Assembly (NCBI RefSeq): GCF_000208925.1
Contig: NW_001915106.1
Location: 1-23,360, forward strand
Origin: Entamoeba histolytica HM-1:IMSS
Taxonomy: Eukaryota > Evosea > Mastigamoebida > Endamoebidae
Direction of reading: 5' to 3'
Length of the DNA: 23,360 bases
The position numbers and the translations under genes were made by a program. Under the pieces are notes generated by a model that was not told the origin of the DNA, searched no databases, and worked only from the letters and a program-made list of their open reading frames with translations. Each line of letters opens with the position of its first letter. Positions within the stretch are counted from its first letter, which is position 1. Positions 16,092-23,360 of the stretch are shown piece by piece.

Positions 16092-16510
16092 GACTAGCTT
16101 GCCATTCTGGCTCTCTTGATTTTGTCACGGCTTCTCTACGATTTCGAACACGATCCCCGATCGTTTCAAAGCCGGCAGAACCATGAGATATAGTTGCTTT
16201 TTTTTCTACCTCTCTATGGTTCTCGAAGAAAGCATTGCTATGTGAGTTAGTTGCTGTTTTTTTCTAACTCTCCATAGCCATCTAAGCCAGATGGATTAGA
16301 AAAGACGGTTGTTGTTTTTTCCATCTTTTCATAATCCTTCTTACGCATAGTAATTCGTCGTCTTTGTTGACGACGATGTTCATCGCTACCAACACGAGGT
16401 TCTATGGTGCGACGATCATTAAGCAGTTGTTGTCGTCTTCTTTGTCGACGACGTTCCTGCTCTTTTCTTTTAATATTAAAAATATTATTTTTGTTTTGTC
16501 TATAGGACAT
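16092..16510 (-). pseudogene. N-terminal part of the DNA polymerase gene, out of frame with the core
   Basis: An ATG at 16510 opens 87 codons of Arg/Gln-rich protein (KRKEQERRRQRRRQQLLNDR, then HRRQQRRRITMRKKDYEKME), ending at a stop at 16247. In the next frame, protein-like sequence continues through SHGSAGFETIGDRVRNRREA to the C6 run at about 16070-16075, where it passes into the polymerase frame. The switch points are the A7 run (16257-16263 on plus) and the C6 run. Across the first break I see three tandem copies of a roughly 19-residue unit built on E-[MLV]-EK followed by Thr/Ala and Thr, so the reading in different frames is real coding sequence. It begins ten bases inside the right inverted repeat. 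It could be the polymerase N-terminus or a separate basic protein, perhaps the terminal protein region; I favour the former, modestly. Confidence 0.6.
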
Positions 16511-16519
16511 TAAAACTGA

Positions 16520-16998
16520 ATGAATATTTTATTTTTTCTTTTTAAAAAATTAAATCAATAAATTACAAAAAGTGTAACAAATTTAATATATTCAAAAAAT
16601 GTATTAGTTATAAAATATCTTTTATTATTTCAAAAAATATCTAAAATAGATGAAAATAACGAAGATATAATACTTCAAATACATCAGACTATTTAAGATT
16701 CTTTCATTTTAAATGGAATATCTCAAAATATCTAACAATACATCAAAAATATCTGTATTTATTCTAAAAATAAAAATCTATTTATAGAAAATGGTATTTT
16801 AAAAACAATAATACAATGAAATGTTATATATCCCAAAAAGATAGAAATTTCTCATTACGTAGTATATGATGTATCACACTATTGTCAAATTATACCATAG
16901 AAAAATAATATAAAAAGATAATAAAAATAACAAAATTATAATTCAATAAATTTAAAATTTAAATAAATACAAAAAGCAATTAATTAAATGTTAATAGA
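16520..16998 (-). repeat. Right terminal inverted repeat
   Basis: The reverse complement matches the left repeat through most of its length, including the segment around TTTGACAATAGTGTGATACA, AAAATACCATTTTCTATAAA, GAAGTATTATATCTTCG and TTACACTTTTTG. It has a single copy of the 25-bp unit (16652-16676) and lacks the extra AT-rich block of the left copy. Its inner end sits immediately beside the polymerase start at 16510. Its outer end (TCTATTAA read inward at 16998) runs directly into the LINE 3' end with no clear spacer. Confidence 0.85.
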
Positions 16999-17006
16999 AC
17001 TAGTTT

Positions 17007-17763
17007 CTATTGTTCCTGGCTTAGGGAAGAGTAATCACAACGAGTCTTTTTTAGCAGCTCTACGGAGTATGTTTGATTATGATAGAAGCAGTATTCCATG
17101 ACATCCATCATGTTTTTTATGACAAGGTTTTTAATTTCTTTCTCGATGTCGATCTCAATTTTTATTTCTTTAATTAATTTATTACTTGAGTTATTTATTA
17201 TTCCATTAATTGAGATTATTACTGGAATTATTCTGACATCTTTTAATTTCTCTATCTTCATTAGCCTATTCTTTAATTCTTTATACTTATTTCTTTTCTT
17301 CCAATAGGCTCCATTAATATTGTGATCAGCCACAATAGTCATATCAAATAATAGACCAATTTTATTCTTTTTATCTAATACATATATGTCTGGTATTTTG
17401 TGGTATTGTCATTCACTTTTAGGCATTATTTGTTTGTTCATTATCATTGTGATATCTTTATATTTGAACACTGTTTCATATGGAGGTTTTTTATATTGTT
17501 TATTTCCAGTGTATTTTCTTATTAATCAATATTATAATACCAATATTGTCATGTTTTTCCATTTGTGATTTATTATGACCAATGCAAGATAGTAGAATGT
17601 GTTCTACTGTTGCTATCTTGTCTTTACAAAGTGGGCAGTATTTCAATCTTTCATTTTTCATTATTTTTGCTTTTTTATACCCACAAAATATTGCTCCATC
17701 TTGCATTTTAGTTAATTGAAGGAATGTATTTTTCTTAATATTGATTGACTTCCATGCTTTCAC
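17007..17763 (-). pseudogene. LINE zinc knuckle and restriction-like endonuclease domain
   Basis: The C-terminal part of the LINE protein, in two frames. The segment 17763-17500 contains a C-x2-C-x8-H-x4-C knuckle (CPLCKDKIATVEHILLSC). The segment downstream has KIPDIYVLDKKNKIGLLFD, giving the PD-x14-D catalytic signature of the R2-type endonuclease, then KKRNKYKEL, matching the conserved K-x-Y region that follows. The ORF ends at TAG 17007. A frame change lies near 17505-17530 and an in-frame TGA at 17409-17411 just before the PD motif. In a live element this nuclease nicks target DNA to prime reverse transcription. Domain identity is well supported; activity is excluded by the breaks. Confidence 0.8.
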
Positions 17764-18436
17764 TGTAGTAGTTTTATCTACTCATTTTGACTCGAACCAT
17801 CTTCTGAAGTGTCACTTTATTTGATGACACTTCATTTTTTGATGTATTTGTCATTAATTTCTTTATTTCTACTACTACTTCTTTTTCTTTTTTCTTTTCA
17901 ACAATTTCATTTATTATTTCTTCTATTTTTGTTTCTGGGATTTTATGAATTATTGTTTTTGAATTCTATTCCATATTCATTTCTTACTGTACCATCTATC
18001 TAATATGTTATTTCCTATTTCACTTTCTCTTGTACAATAATACATCACTGTTCTTACTAATTCAATAACATATTCGTCCCTTATATTTATTAATCATTCA
18101 CCCATTTCTTCTAGAGGGACATATAACCTATCTTTGGAGTTTCACCAATGTATTTCGCCTCTCTTATTTATTTTCTTATCTCCAAATCAATTTTATCTAA
18201 GTGACATTCCAATTTACAGCTGATGCTGAATATCTGAAGATAGGGATTACTTCATTGTTTATTCTAGTAATATATCTTCTATTACTACTTTCATCACTGT
18301 TTATTTCTTCCATCTTCTGATTCATTTTTTCTTTGATGGTTTTACAATTGAAGGTGTCATCAATTTCGTCGGACTGCCATATTCCTAAGTATTTATACAA
18401 GTCCTCACCTTCAATTACGGGGATGTTTTGCATTCA
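17764..18436 (-). pseudogene. LINE thumb and linker region
   Basis: This connects the reverse transcriptase palm to the zinc knuckle. It begins after a TGA at 18434 with QNIPVIEGEDLYKYLGIWQ, the YKYLGI being the typical RT thumb-border motif. It then passes through FRYSASAVNWN, a conserved LINE segment. A frame change at about 18186 leads to NSKDRLYVPLEE and RDEYVIELVRTVMYYCTRES, then a Glu/Lys-rich stretch and HFRRWFES. In-frame TGA codons are at 18142, 18094, 17977 and 17782. Confidence 0.7.
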
Positions 18437-19500
18437 ATTTGGTATTTCCTTAATGTTTTTTAATACCATTCCTGACTTTTTCTCATTCATTTCCATCAAT
18501 ATGTAACTTATTATTTCTTTAATTTCATTGTGGATTATTCAAATTACTTCACTACTTTCTGTCATTATTCTCATTTCATCCATATATAATGTGTGATTTA
18601 CTTTTGGGAATTTCTCTTCGATGAATTGAGAAATTACGTTCATCTGTATGATGAAGAGTAGATTTGATAATGAATCACCTTGTAAAATTCCTCTATTTAA
18701 TTTAATACATCCTAGATATTCATTAAATTTATAACCGATGAATATCTTCCATCTAGTCATCATACCTTCAATAATGTCAATGATGACAAACTCATAATTA
18801 AAATATTTTAATGATTCAATTACCCATTCGTGGTTGACTGTGTCATATGCTTTCTTGATGTCATAATATGACTCCACATATTTTGGGTATTTTTCTTCTT
18901 TCTGCTGCTTCATCATATAACTATTAATTATTCCTTCTTTAGCAGCTAAAGATTGTAATTTACATCCCAGTTGATTTTTACAAGTTTTAAATGATTCATT
19001 ATTCATGTTAAGTCTTCTGTGAATCTTTTCTTTTAATATTGTTGTAAATACTTTCATTATTACATTTGTACAACTGATAGGACGATAATTAGTGACATCA
19101 TTCATATCACTTTGTGGATTAATAAAGTTCTTCCACTTACCATGTCTAATGGGATGTTTTCATGGAATTTCAACCATTCATTAAAGATATTGAGAATGAT
19201 TTCTCTTGATGATGACATCCTTTTCAAATAATACCTATATATAGTGTCTATTCCTGGTGATTTCCAATTATTTATTTTCATTATACTTAAATTTAATTCA
19301 TTTATTGTTATAATGACATTATCATAGTTGACATATCTTTCATTCCACGAGGTGATTTGTTTTATTTTCCAATTTTCTTTATTTAATTTCACCTGTGTTT
19401 CATATAACGATTTCCAATATTCTAAAGTAATATCGTTATTTGGTATATTTCATTTTTTATTTCTTCCTTATTCTAATTTTCTTGTTAGAATCAAACATTA
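18437..19500 (-). pseudogene. LINE reverse transcriptase domain
   Basis: RT motifs in order: NNWKSPGIDTIYRYYLKRM (motif 0/1 region), NYRPISCTNVIMKVF (motif 2), YYDIKKAYDTVNHEWV (motif A with the catalytic Asp), NRGILQGDSLSNLLF (motif B) and LYMDEMRIMT (motif C). Motif C reads YMDE instead of Y/FxDD, so a catalytic Asp is changed. A frame change occurs near 19105-19125 and TGA codons interrupt at 19450 and 18539. The open piece 18539-19105 alone is 188 codons. It would copy LINE RNA into DNA at the nicked target. The assignment is secure; it is dead. Confidence 0.88.
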
Positions 19501-20216
19501 TTTTATTTGTATTGATTCTGATTATTTCATTTTTATTAAATTTAATTCTTTCTTTGATCATTCTCATCATATATTTTAGGTACTTTATTCTTTCTAGTGC
19601 TTTAACTTTTATTCCTTCTTCATCATGTTCTTTTAATTTCATGATGCACTTTATTCTGTACAATTTCATTGACTATATCTTCTAGTCTATTGATTTTCTT
19701 TAGGATTTCTTTTATTTCATCAAATTTGTCTCCTATTATTTTATTTTGGAGATAGAGGTGCATAATCATTGAAATCCTCTTCATATCATCTTGCAGATTC
19801 TATATTATGCTTCTTGATATTATCCATCTATTATTAATTTCATTTATTAATTCGTCAGTTTCTTTTCTTTGAAAGTATTAATTAATATTTGAACATTTTT
19901 CTACTTTCATTTCTTTTACTTTATTGATGAGAGTGTTAAGATATTCTTCATCAATTTCTGTAGAGTTATTCTTTAATATGATGTTTTTTATTATTGAATC
20001 ACACTCTACTCTTCTATTATATCATTTACTTTCACTTTAATGTATTGTTTAGTATTTTCTTTTATTTTATGTGATATTTTAATATATTTAATATATTCAT
20101 TTTCATTATTGACATTGATATTTATTACTTTTATTATACTTTCAATTTGTTCTTTCTTAATTTCTTATATAATTTCTTATTCAACCAATTAATTGCAAAA
20201 CAATACATCACTTCAA
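19501..20216 (-). pseudogene. Heavily frameshifted middle of the LINE
   Basis: No long ORF remains, but short protein-like stretches in changing frames can be read on the minus strand, including AINWLNKKLYKKLRKN (about 20190-20145), a piece with STEIDEEYLNTLINKVKEMK (about 19965-19905) and FDSNKKIRIRKK just upstream of the RT. They are Lys/Glu/Ile-rich and helical, consistent with the linker between coiled coil and RT. Frame changes fall mostly at A-runs. Confidence 0.6.
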
Positions 20217-21185
20217 TTAAAATTTGATTTCTTTGTTTTGTTGTATTTCTTGTCTGATTATCATCTCCTGTTTTTTGACAATCAGTGCTTTGCTTTTCTC
20301 TTCGATTTCCACTACTGTCTTTTTCATAGGAGTAGTTTCGTTCATCTCCATTGTTCCTGATGATGTTTTCCTCAATACTGGTTGTGTATTTATCACAAGT
20401 GTCATCGTTTTCTTCTTCTCTAGTTCCTTCTGTGAGATAAAATTTTCAATATCATCTTGTTGTTTTGATATTATTTGTTTTTGTGCTTCATTTTCTTTTT
20501 GTGTGTTGTCTAATTCTTCTCTTGTTATTTCTGCAATTTATTGGTTTTTAATTGCAATTTCTTGATATTCAGAGATTTGTTTTTCTTTATCTCTTATTTC
20601 TTTCTTTAATTCTTTAGTATTTTCCTCTATCATTTCAATTTTCTTCTCTAATGTGTTTGCATTTTGTTCTAGCGTTTTGTTTCTCTTTTTTAACTTTTCA
20701 ATTTCTTCTTTCATTCCTTCATTTTCTTTTTCAATTTTCTTTTTATTAGCTTGGATGCTTCGGATTTTTTCTTCTTTATTATTTACTTCTGTGATTTTCT
20801 TTCCTTCTATCTCATTTATTTTTCCTTGTAGTTTTAAGTTTTCTTCTTCTAATTTTTCATTTTCTTTCTTCATTTCTTCATAATTCGTTTGAATCTTTTT
20901 AATTTGTGTTTTCATTTCTGTAATTTCTTCTTCAAATTCTTTCCTAACTATTTCTTTTGCTTTTCTCATCATTTCTTCTGAGATGGCTTGTTCTTCTTCC
21001 ATTTTTTCCATGCTGAATTCTTTAACTTTTTCTTTTAATTCAGTAATTTGATTTTTTAGAGCAAGTATTTCTTCTTTTTCTTTTTCTTTTTCTATCTTTC
21101 CTTCTTTATTTTTTGTTTCTTCTTGTATTTTCTTTATACTTTCTTTGTTATTTATTATTCTTGCAATTTTACATCTATCATTCAT
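20217..21185 (-). pseudogene. LINE N-terminal coiled-coil region
   Basis: Open from 21185 to 20538, continuing in the same frame past a TAA (20538-20540) to 20217. The sequence is almost entirely Glu/Lys-rich heptads (KLEEENLKLQGKINEIEGKK, KRNKTLEQNANTLEKK). This region precedes the RT in Entamoeba-type LINEs and is thought to serve RNA binding or oligomerisation. The part nearest the RT is less regular (VINTQPVLRKTSSGTMEMN). Low complexity means that function cannot be argued from composition alone; the position in the element is the main evidence. Confidence 0.65.
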
Positions 21186-21779
21186 TTCTTTAATTTGGTT
21201 TTTGTTTTTAATTTCTGCTTCTATAGCCTTAATGTCTTTTTCTTCCCAATCTTTTGTTTTTTCTTAAACTCTTCTTTAGTTTTTTCATTTATCTTTTTCT
21301 TTTTAATTGAATATACTTCTTGAAGATATCATACCATCTTTTCCTCTTACCTTCATATTTTTTAAGTATTTCTTCGTATCCTCCTTTTTTCCATTCACTT
21401 GTTATTCTTTTTATTCTTTCTTGTATCTCATTTATTGTTAGCCATTTGTATTTGTTATTTGTATAATCTTTATTGTTATTGTACTTATCTTGTTTTTTAT
21501 TTGTTTTTATTTGTGTCTTTCGTCTTCTAAACCCTTTTTCCTTGGTGTATCGTTTACCTTTATTATTATAATTGTTATGCCATTTATTGCTATTGACATT
21601 TCTTTTTTTATTGTATGAGTTGGATTTCTATGTCTTGTTTGCTTTTCTTTATAATACACATTGATAGTACATAATAGCCATGGCATTAAAATTTGTTGTA
21701 TTTCCTGCATTGGAAAAGGATCTTTCCCAAATGAAATTAAAATAAAATAGAAAAATAACATTATAATGATATATTTCAT
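21186..21779 (-). pseudogene. LINE N-terminal basic region
   Basis: Protein-like minus-strand sequence in two or three frames. From ATG 21779 an ORF gives DPFPMQEIQQILMPWLLC and then KEKQTRHRNPTHTIKK. After an A7 run (21607-21613 region) the next frame gives a basic Asn/Lys-rich stretch (KGKRYTKEKGFRRRKTQIK), then KYKWLTINEIQERIKR and SEWKKGGYEEILKKYEG, before another shift leads to the coiled coil. This basic region may bind nucleic acid. The start site is uncertain. Confidence 0.5.
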
Positions 21780-22272
21780 GTAATATCGTTATTAATTTAA
21801 TACACAATGAATTAATATGAATATTATATGTATTAAATTTACAATTAAAGTCAAATATGATATTATATTCATTTATATTAATAAATTTCAATTATATAAT
21901 GTTTTATATAACAAATAATAAAAATAAATTAAAAAAATGAAAATTCTAAAATTGAAGTGATTGAAATAAAGAAAGATAGAAATAAATACATTACATTCAT
22001 TGAATTGTTCATTTATTTATTATTCATATTATCAAATTTTTGTTATATTTATTAATTGAATATTTATCATTTGTATGAATACATTTCTATGATATTCATT
22101 TTCATTTTCATCAAATAAATAATAAATAATAATTTATTGAGGTATAAATTATTTGTTATTAATAATTTATATTAAAAAATAAAAAAAGAAGAAAAAATGA
22201 ACGATTATCTTAAAAATAAATTTTAGTTCAAACTCAAAATAAAAGAAGAACTAATAAAATAATAAAGAAAGA
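21780..22272. other. AT-rich spacer upstream of the LRR gene
   Basis: No gene is visible. The composition is very AT-rich and nearly symmetrical. AAATGAACGATT at 22195-22206, about 70 bp before the LRR start, resembles the GAAC core-promoter element described in Entamoeba. The leader near the start is purine-rich (AATAAAGAAAGAATG). Confidence 0.4.
22195..22206 (+). promoter_or_regulatory. Possible GAAC-type core promoter element
   Basis: AAATGAACGATT contains the ATGAAC core of the Entamoeba GAAC element and lies about 70 bp upstream of the LRR start codon. The same 12 bases occur in the left inverted repeat at 2958-2969. A match this short in AT-rich DNA could be chance. Confidence 0.3.
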
Positions 22273-23337
22273 ATGCAATTAGGATATAATGAAATAATGA
22301 TTGTCTCGAAGTATTTTAAAGATATTAATGATTTTATTAATTTAGAAATGGGAGTTAAAAGATTTAGAGGAAATATGGAACGATTTCATTTTAATCCAAT
22401 TCCATTGAATCAATATTCAAGAAAATTGTTTCCTAATATTGAAACATTTCATATTTATAATAAAGAAGATGAAATATTTAAAGAAGGAAAAATATTTAAA
22501 TATGTAATATGGTATAAAGTGAGTTATTCAAGATATTTAAAAGAGAAAGAAGAAATGAATGAATATAAAAATATCGCATATACAGAAGAAGATAGAAATA
22601 CATATGGAAATACAATACCAATAGAAGTTAATTCACTTGAAGATTTTTGTTTTTATAGATGTAATGATATTCAATCAATTGAAATACCAACAAGTGTAAT
22701 TGAAATAGGAAATGGATGTTTTAATGAATGTTCATCATTAGAATCAATTAATATACCAACAAGTGTAAATGAAATAGGAGATAGTTGTTTTAGTGAATGT
22801 TCATCATTAGAATCAATTAATATACCAACAAGTGTTATTGAAATAGGATATGGATGTTTTGCATATTGTACATCATTAACAACAATTAATATACCAACAA
22901 GTGTAATTGAAATAGGAAATAGCTGTTTTGAAGAATGTTCATCATTAACATCAATTAATATAGAAGATGTAAAATATATAAGTGAAGAAAGAATATTTAT
23001 GAATGAACCAATGTTAATTAGTATTGAAATACCAAAGAATTTAAAAATAATAAATGGAAAGAATATTGAAAAGAAAGATATTAATGAATTTAACATTCCA
23101 TCAACAATTACTAAATTAGGAGATAGTTGTTTTTCTGAATGTTATTCATTAACAACGATTGAAATACTAACAAGTGTAATTGAAATAGGAAAATATTGTT
23201 TTGTTGGATGTTCATTAACAACAATTAATATTCCATCATCAATTACATCATTTGGATATGGTTGTTTTTATCATTGTGGATGTGAAAAAAAGTTAAAGAA
23301 GAATAAATCAATACCAGAATATTGCTTAAAAAAATAA
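22273..23337 (+). CDS. BspA-like leucine-rich-repeat protein (LRR_5 family)
   Basis: A host-type gene. The N-terminal module (1-115: LGYNEIMIVSKYFKDINDFI, then RFHFNPIPLNQYSRKLFPNI, FKYVIWYKV and RNTYGNTIPIEV) is the one that precedes repeats in the large Entamoeba BspA-like family. From about residue 116 come 23-residue repeats of the form SIEIPTSVIEIGNGCFNECS, with a Cys-Phe pair and a terminal Cys. At least four are near-identical in tandem (69-bp DNA repeats, 22671-22950), then two or three more after a divergent insert (about 236-275). The C-terminus (CEKKLKKNKSIPEYCLKK) is short and basic. No signal peptide or membrane anchor is seen, although relatives reach the cell surface and mediate contact in other organisms. 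The frame is intact, from ATG 22273 to TAA. Confidence 0.9.
   Translation: MQLGYNEIMIVSKYFKDINDFINLEMGVKRFRGNMERFHFNPIPLNQYSRKLFPNIETFHIYNKEDEIFKEGKIFKYVIWYKVSYSRYLKEKEEMNEYKNIAYTEEDRNTYGNTIPIEVNSLEDFCFYRCNDIQSIEIPTSVIEIGNGCFNECSSLESINIPTSVNEIGDSCFSECSSLESINIPTSVIEIGYGCFAYCTSLTTINIPTSVIEIGNSCFEECSSLTSINIEDVKYISEERIFMNEPMLISIEIPKNLKIINGKNIEKKDINEFNIPSTITKLGDSCFSECYSLTTIEILTSVIEIGKYCFVGCSLTTINIPSSITSFGYGCFYHCGCEKKLKKNKSIPEYCLKK
22671..22950 (+). repeat. 69-bp tandem coding repeats of the LRR gene
   Basis: Four successive 69-bp units, each encoding one 23-residue leucine-rich repeat, are very similar at DNA level, with phrases such as ATACCAACAAGTGTAATTGA recurring. High identity suggests recent amplification or gene conversion among repeats or family members. 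Confidence 0.8.
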
Positions 23338-23360
23338 AGAAGAAATAAAGAAAGAAGATA

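Larger units (their letters stand above)
2604..16998. mobile_element. Polinton-like virus / Maverick-type element with terminal inverted repeats
   Basis: An integrated element of about 14.4 kb. The evidence is imperfect terminal inverted repeats at both ends together with the hallmark gene set of the Polinton, adintovirus and polinton-like-virus group: protein-primed family B DNA polymerase, FtsK/HerA-type packaging ATPase, and a major capsid protein with the Polinton-type signature. It also carries a kinase-dUTPase fusion, a second deoxynucleoside kinase, two small basic capsid-like proteins and several unassigned ORFs. Genes lie on both strands with very short gaps. Polintons are usually 15-20 kb and carry a retrovirus-type integrase and an adenovirus-type cysteine protease. 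I recognise neither here, so polinton-like virus may be the better label. The outer limits are uncertain by a few tens of bases because the AT-rich ends are shared with the LINE tail. Most genes are intact; the polymerase is broken. Confidence 0.85.
16999..21779 (-). mobile_element. Decayed non-LTR retrotransposon (LINE) of the REL-endonuclease type
   Basis: About 4.8 kb of minus-strand sequence encodes, in order, a Lys/Asn-rich N-terminal region, a long coiled coil, a reverse transcriptase, a CCHC zinc knuckle and a PD-x14-D endonuclease. That order and size agree with Entamoeba LINEs (R2/R4-type with restriction-enzyme-like endonuclease). The frame is broken by many small indels and stops, so no active protein is possible. 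The 5' limit is estimated from an ATG at 21779 that opens the first protein-like stretch. The 3' end abuts the right repeat of the viral element. No clear poly-A tail or target duplication is seen. Confidence 0.85.

Noticed and set aside
17007..19452. TGA read as tryptophan (variant genetic code)
   Set aside because: TGG is used throughout, TGA ends the 291-aa gene and the dUTPase right after its last motif, and at least two LINE TGAs fit former Arg or Gly better than Trp. Decay explains it more simply.
17098..21323. Several plus-strand Phe/Ser/Leu-rich ORFs (for example 19440-19685, 20224-20565, 20653-20883)
   Set aside because: All are antisense to the Lys/Glu-rich LINE protein and reflect its composition.
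22671..23096. Minus-strand 141-codon ORF with internal repeats
   Set aside because: The repeats mirror the 69-bp coding repeats of the LRR gene on the plus strand.
1..23360. tRNA or rRNA genes
   Set aside because: I saw no cloverleaf with conserved T-loop sequence and no rRNA-like GC-rich block; the few GC-richer places are protein-coding.

Overview
The window is very AT-rich protist DNA, most likely from an Entamoeba species. Two things point there. The last gene (22273-23337) is a BspA-like leucine-rich-repeat protein with the N-terminal module typical of the large Entamoeba family. The 17.0-21.8 kb stretch is a decayed non-LTR retrotransposon with a reverse transcriptase and a PD-x14-D restriction-like endonuclease, the architecture and size (about 4.8 kb) of Entamoeba LINEs. 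The genetic code looks standard and the coding genes seem intronless.

Layout. 1-480 is A-rich low-complexity DNA. 480-2600 is T-rich on this strand and holds scraps of a dead element read on the minus strand, including what looks like the tail of another LINE (1940-2010). 2604-16998 is one integrated element of about 14.4 kb of the Polinton/Maverick or polinton-like-virus kind, bounded by imperfect terminal inverted repeats (about 2604-3285 and 16520-16998). 16999-21779 is the LINE on the minus strand, abutting the right repeat. 21780-22272 is AT-rich spacer, followed by the host LRR gene.

The virus-like element has a virion module: packaging ATPase (4915-5655), major capsid protein (9979-11739), a tandem pair of small basic amphipathic proteins that resemble minor capsid or membrane-active proteins (11782-12634), and several unassigned proteins that may be structural (5668-8060). 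It has a replication module: a protein-primed family B DNA polymerase on the minus strand, running from just inside the right repeat to 12677. It has a nucleotide module: a deoxynucleoside kinase fused to a complete dUTPase (8186-9265) and a second deoxynucleoside kinase (9305-9970). The nucleotide module fits a host that lives by deoxynucleoside salvage. Genes are packed with 0-45 bp spacing on both strands, as in small DNA viruses.

The main oddities are these. I recognise no retrovirus-type integrase and no adenovirus-type maturation protease. The kinase-dUTPase fusion is unusual. The polymerase reading frame is broken at about four places, all at or beside short homopolymer runs, while every other viral gene is open, and its third exonuclease motif has Asn where Asp is expected. 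The left inverted repeat carries three copies of a 25-bp unit that occurs once on the right. In the RT-to-endonuclease part of the LINE, the in-frame stops that I could assign are all TGA.
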